Shown here piece after piece: positions 59,723 to 64,000 of a DNA stretch of 64,000 bases. The stretch is from Bryoerythrophyllum caledonicum. Lineage: Eukaryota > Streptophyta > Bryopsida > Pottiales > Pottiaceae. Each line of letters begins with the position of its first letter. The stretch's first letter is position 1. Position numbers and translations under genes: made by a program. The stretch lies in contig OZ020519.1 in NCBI GenBank assembly GCA_963971425.1, positions 9,192,028-9,256,027 of the forward strand, written 5' to 3'. The notes under the pieces are model-generated. The model saw nothing but the letters and a program-made list of their open reading frames with translations, was not told the DNA's origin and ran no database searches.

Positions 59723-59912
59723 ACCAACAAAACAATAGAATGTAAAAGTTAGGTCAGCGACCTTTCCAAGTCCGTGAATTCAGGACCAAACTTTTGAAGA
59801 GTCAACTTCATTCCCGTCTTCTCATTTGTGGAAGAGAAAGAGATTGGTTTTCAAAGGGCTTTTCATTGAAAAATGTGCTCGGTGCCGCTAGCGGTGACCT
59901 TTCAGTTATGAA

Positions 59913-60857
59913 TTATCCCCTAGGGGACCAAACGTCCCCCCGGGGTCAAATTGGATTTTGGGCATGTACCTACAATTTGAAAAAAAATCCTTTTTCTATT
60001 CAAGATAAATGAAAATTTTATACAAGATAGCCTCTGATAAGAGCTTTGTGGAGATATTTTTATTTTATTTTTCGGATTTGTGGTTTGAAAGTTAGTACCA
60101 CTAAAAGCCAAAAGTAGGGAGACGGGGCACCTCCAAAATTTCTGACAAAAGTTTCTATTGACATTGAGATTTTTCACACACATAAAGAATATTTCCTTCT
60201 TTGGGAATTTTCAAAAAAAAATCTTGTCTTTAGTGTTAAAAGGCATTTTATTCTAAGTTAAACATTTTTACACATTGTCGGGCAACGGGGGGAAAAAATT
60301 TCATCTTTTCTACATAATACCTAGAGATCTTCATATTTTTCACTTTTTATTTTTTCAACAACAATATGTGGTGAAAACCTTCTTATTGACCGTTTGGATT
60401 ATCATTTGAATTCATACGTAGTTCACAAAAAAATATAACGTGAAATGGCAATTTTTGAACCTGCGCTCCTTGCACACTTGTTTTGAATATGCTACACCCC
60501 TTTTATACCTCTAAAAATTGGTGTGCTCGGAAATAACATCATGCTTAAGACAACGGTAAAAGATTTAGACCATGTACAATGCAAAAATTTGATACAAAGT
60601 GAAGTCAAAGTCTGTTGATCTACTCAATGCAAGGAAGAAAATGAACCATTGTTTTGACTTTAAACACTAAAATCTATCAATCTGTGCGATGGATTGCAAC
60701 CAAAATATGATGGCATGTTTATATAGAAGTCTATTTTAAGATCTTATGGTTGAAAATCCGAAATTAACTTTAAAATGTGATTTTCATGTCTCTTTTTGGA
60801 AGAGGCAGTTTTGGACTGGTTTTAGAGCGAAAGTGGTCGTGGTCCTTTAGGGGTTAA
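59913..60857 (-). mobile_element. TTAA-type MITE, family A, copy 3 (inverted)
   Basis: Inverted copy 190 bp from copy 2. The right boundary is CGTGGTCCTTTAGGGGTTAA with TTAA at 60854-60857. The left boundary is TTATCCCCTAGGGGACCA, where the inner part is itself palindromic and the TTAA has become TTAT. Confidence 0.8.
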
Positions 60858-60871
60858 GGGACTATGAATTA

Positions 60872-62210
60872 AGGTAGAGGCACCCAATTCCGATCACTTA
60901 AGCCAGTTCCGGACTCAAATGACATTGTATGTCAAAAACATTTACGTAGAAGATGCAGAATTAGAAATGAAACTCTACAAATATTTTTTCAAATTTAACC
61001 CCTAAAGAACCAAGACATTTTTCGCTCAAAATCACTCCAATATTGCCATTTTCAACACATTCAGCACGAAATGATACAAAATGCTTCTTCAGAAAATTTA
61101 ACCGTAGGATCTTGTACTAGAGTTGTATGAGAGTCTGTGGTGAAATTTTTGGTAAGTTTGACCTCACGGATTGAAAGATATCAGCCTTTGAAGCGAGACA
61201 TAATCTCTTTTTGAGGTCATACTAAACACCTTCAACAAACTTCGACCACCTTCTATGGCAACTTTTTGCACTACAGGCCGTGAATTTATTATGTTAACTT
61301 GAAAAGGATCATGTTAGGCACATGTGCACCAAATTTTAGAAGTAGAAGAGGTGTAGAAGATGTCCTAAAAAATCCTGCAATGCAACTATGTGCTAAGAAT
61401 CAACAATACACTTTATATTTTGCATATATCATATCCTTCTCAAATTTTTGAAATTCACAAATTTGTACTGTAGATGCAAAGATCTCAATTTCCTTTCAAA
61501 GAAGACATTTTCTTTCTTTTAAATAGACAAAAACTCAAATTTCTATTGAATTTAGAGGTTATTAAAGTTTAGTGACAGTATTTGTGTTATGTCACACTGA
61601 ACTGCTGCACTACTTGTATATGTAAGTGAAAATAAATTGTAACTTTTGAACCGTAAGTCAAAATTCTACGAAATTTGTGTCTACGCAAAGTTAATCAAAA
61701 GTTGTTTGTTCAATAAAAAAATCTCAGAAAATAATGCCTAGAATTGAGAACGTGGTACCTTACCCAAACTCAAAATGTCCCCCAAGGGGACTTTGGTCCT
61801 TTAGGGGTTAATCTCAAAGATTTGGAATTGATATAGAATTTTAAAGCCCAAAAACCACCGGAGCCCATAGTCAAACTCTAGAGTAGGTGAGATTTGGTAC
61901 CCTCCTTCACCCAATGCCAATAAGTGAGAGTGAGTAAAAGAGAGAAGACATGCCATGGATAACCAACTCATGGAGGGTACCCAATACCGATAGGCCTTGT
62001 TCAACTTCGGAGGCAATGCCACCAATGAGAGCTCAATTGAGGTGGAGCAATCCAAAATTGCACACGTCATGACCCAATGCCGATAATGACTGGTGTTTTC
62101 AGATTTTGAGTTATTGGCCTTGGGTCACTTCATGCACCATTTTAAGCATTTGTCATTTTCATGCAGCATGCCATGCATACTCTATCGATTGGAATTGGGT
62201 GCCTCTACCA
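60872..62210 (-). mobile_element. TA-flanked MITE, family E, with nested TTAA element
   Basis: Inverted copy of 22317-22833. Ends are AGGTAGAGGCACCCAATTCC and GGAATTGGGTGCCTCTACCA, with TA on each side (60870-60871, 62211-62212). Removing the nested element at 60995-61811 leaves about 526 bp, the size of the uninterrupted copy. Confidence 0.7.
60995..61811 (+). mobile_element. TTAA-type MITE, family B, nested
   Basis: An 817-bp element, TTAACCCCTAAAGAACCAAG to CTTTGGTCCTTTAGGGGTTAA. It lies in a TTAA of the family E copy: the host reads TTTTTTCAAATTTAA before and TTAATCTCAAAGATTTGG after, while the copy at 22317-22833 reads across this point as AATTTAATCACAAAGA-type sequence (in reverse). 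The TTAA is therefore a real target duplication. Confidence 0.75.
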
Positions 62211-62212
62211 TA

Positions 62213-62672
62213 GTTTACAACTAGACCACCTACCAAGTACCATCTAAGACAAAACTATGCGGAGAGGCCCACTTTTGGAGTAATAAAAAACTTTTAGAAT
62301 ATGCAATTTGTGGAGTTTTGGTCTTTGTAGTGTGAAGCCAAAAGAGCCAAGTTGAGCGTCCGTGATCCATACCATTTAGCAATTTTCAAGGACTCTTGGA
62401 AGGGGTTCATTTGCTGAAAATTCTTCTCACACTTTCTCTAGTCCTAGAGCCTTAAAAATAATACATTTTTGATCAAAAACATCAAAAAATGGCCCAAATG
62501 CACATAACTAAAAAATTATAGTACAAACACCACTACTTTGTTTGTTATAAAACATCAATAATTAAGATTTTTTTCACCATAGGAGAATAGGTGGGAAAGT
62601 TGCTAATGCGGAATTGAGCCACTAAGTAGTATGGGGGAGAGACTAGAGTTCCAATTCCTACAACAACATAGT
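62213..62672. other. Degenerate Harbinger-like remnant and spacer
   Basis: 62250-62400 contains GGAGAGGCCCACTTTTGGAG and GTAGTGTGAAGCCAAAAGAGCC, which resemble internal and terminal words of the Harbinger element (28882-31951). No complete terminus is found. The rest is AT-rich spacer. Confidence 0.35.
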
Positions 62673-62901
62673 TTAACCCTTAAATTGTCACTTGGGAACC
62701 ATGTATACATGCAAGTATTTACTTTGTTGAATACAACTTTATTTTTTTAAAGTATAGCAAAATTTACACCTTTGAAATGAAGATTCTTCAACTAACATCT
62801 TTTATTTGGAGGTCATATCAATATCTAAACCCTATTACATTCAAATACGACACCATACCTGTAGAATATTGTGGTCACCAGTGGCACCTTCTGACGTTTA
62901 A
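62673..62901 (-). mobile_element. TTAA-type MITE, family G (inverted)
   Basis: A 229-bp element, TTAACCCTTAAATTGTCACT to GGCACCTTCTGACGTTTAA, with TTAA at 62673-62676 and 62898-62901. It is the clearest family G boundary pair. Confidence 0.7.
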
Positions 62902-63317
62902 TGGTTGATGCACAACCATACTACCATAGGGAAAGAGCGGCTTAGGGGGAAAAAGCAAAAGAAAGTTTAATTTAGGTTACTGGGTTAAAAATCCCAATTA
63001 AAAAATTCATCTAAACAGTTCAGATAAAAAAAATTGGTTAAAAAATTGGTTAAATATCTAAGTTAATAACTGAAAAAAAATTAGGACAATTAATAGGACA
63101 AAGAAATAGCCATTTCAATCTCACGGAAAAGATCTTGTCAAATCTTGAATATTTTAATGGAAGAAAAGGTTTGGCACCTCATCAAAAGTTTTGGATTTCT
63201 CACTTGACTCAAACTTTTCTCAAGAGACCAAACTCTTGGTGCCAAAACTCTTAAAAAGTACTGTCATGAAGACATTTTTGACACCATCAGCCCTTGGTTC
63301 CGAATAAGAAGCCCAAC
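62902..63317. other. Harbinger-like remnant
   Basis: 63125-63310 parallels the right part of the Harbinger element (31670-31880): GATCTTGTCAAATCTTGAAT, TTGGTGCCAAAACTCTTAAA and CTGTCATGAAGACATTTTTG, all diverged. No gene seen. Confidence 0.4.
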
Positions 63318-64000
63318 TAGACACCAAAAACACTTCAAAACTGTGAATTCTAATGCAATGAGTAAGGAAGGAAACAAAAAATTGTATTCCTAGTTTTAAT
63401 TTTAGGATCATCAAACACTTAATAAATAATATACTCACAAAATTTCATCAAATTGGACTACACGAATTGAAAGATTATGGTGTTTGAAGTAGAAAAATTG
63501 GTTCATTTTAATCCCTCCGTTGAGCAGATCAGCAAACTTTGATTATCAAAGTTTTTTACTACACAAGGTCTACATTTTATATCATCATGTTCATCATGAC
63601 ATTAACTCCTTGTACACCAATATTTAAAGGTAGAAAAAGTGTGTAGCATATTCAAAAAAATTGTGCAAGGAGTGGAGGTTCAAAACGTGCCGATTTGCGT
63701 TTTAATTTTTTGGGAACAAAATATGTTTTAAGATGATAATCCGAACAGTCAATACCAAGTCTTACACCACGTCTCGTAATAGAAAAAATGATATGTGAAA
63801 AATATGAAGATCTCAAAGTTTTATGTGGAAAAGAAGAAGTTTTTATGGTTCCGTGCCCGACAAATGTGTGGCAATGTGTGAGAATCTTTGACTTGGGATA
63901 AAATGCATTTTTTCCACTAAAGACAAGAAATGTTTTTTGACAATATGAAAGGAAATACTATTACTTGCTCATATTGAAAATCTCAAATTTACTAGAGTGT
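63318..64000 (+). mobile_element. TTAA-related MITE, D subfamily, cut by window end
   Basis: Follows 57738-58440 base for base with scattered differences (ACACCAAAAACACTTCAAAA at the start, TTGCTCATATTGAAAATCTC at the window end). The remainder lies outside the window. Confidence 0.65.

Overview
This is nuclear DNA of a eukaryote. The genes are split by spliceosomal GT-AG introns, and four gene models splice into intact frames. One encodes a protein with a transit-like N-terminus followed by a twin-arginine thylakoid signal, so the organism very probably has a plastid. No ER signal peptide precedes the transit region, which favours a primary plastid such as that of a green alga. Short TTTAGGG-like runs fit the green lineage. 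This placement is inference. Coding exons are GC-richer than the AT-rich intergenic DNA, which is packed with non-autonomous transposons.

Genes. (1) Minus strand, 14840 to 3865: a complete 25-exon NUP98-NUP96 precursor of about 1988 residues. (2) Minus strand, 21576 to 18870: an 8-exon cystinosin-type PQ-loop transporter of 281 residues. (3) Plus strand, 33350 to 39337: a second NUP98 gene of about 1072 residues in 14 exons. It keeps the autoproteolytic domain but ends in a 43-residue tail, with no Nup96. (4) Plus strand, 40165 to 41586: a two-exon methyltransferase with a Tat-type lumen signal. The two NUP98 genes are divergently oriented paralogues. All NUP98 introns are shared except one, and patches of near-identity alternate with well-diverged exons, which suggests gene conversion. 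Two further stretches (27691-28180 and 52571-54420, plus strand) look partly coding but I do not recognise them.

Mobile DNA. A 3.07-kb PIF/Harbinger transposon (28882-31951) has 3-bp TTA target duplications, a broken DDE transposase and a Myb/SANT-like second gene. Two smaller elements share its ends. A Tc1/mariner transposase (42030-43076) has a stop codon exactly at the third catalytic residue. Between the genes lie at least seven families of 80-945-bp elements bounded by TTAA and starting CCCTT or CCCCT. They fit piggyBac-type MITEs. Many abut head to tail sharing one TTAA, sit as inverted pairs, or nest in one another. Three TA-flanked MITE families, Helitron-like ends and several perfect foldbacks complete the picture. 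One foldback carries a roughly 177-bp satellite-like array with an orientation switch.

Layout: 1-3468 repeats; 3469-15650 NUP98-NUP96 and its upstream flank; 15651-18869 AT-rich DNA and Helitron-like elements; 18870-21576 cystinosin; 22145-24619 chained TTAA elements; 24620-27530 AT-rich with no gene seen; 27531-31951 foldback, partial gene, Harbinger elements; 32340-41586 NUP98 paralogue and methyltransferase; 41612-64000 mostly transposons and AT-rich DNA, with one unassigned partly coding stretch. No rRNA, tRNA or CRISPR was found.
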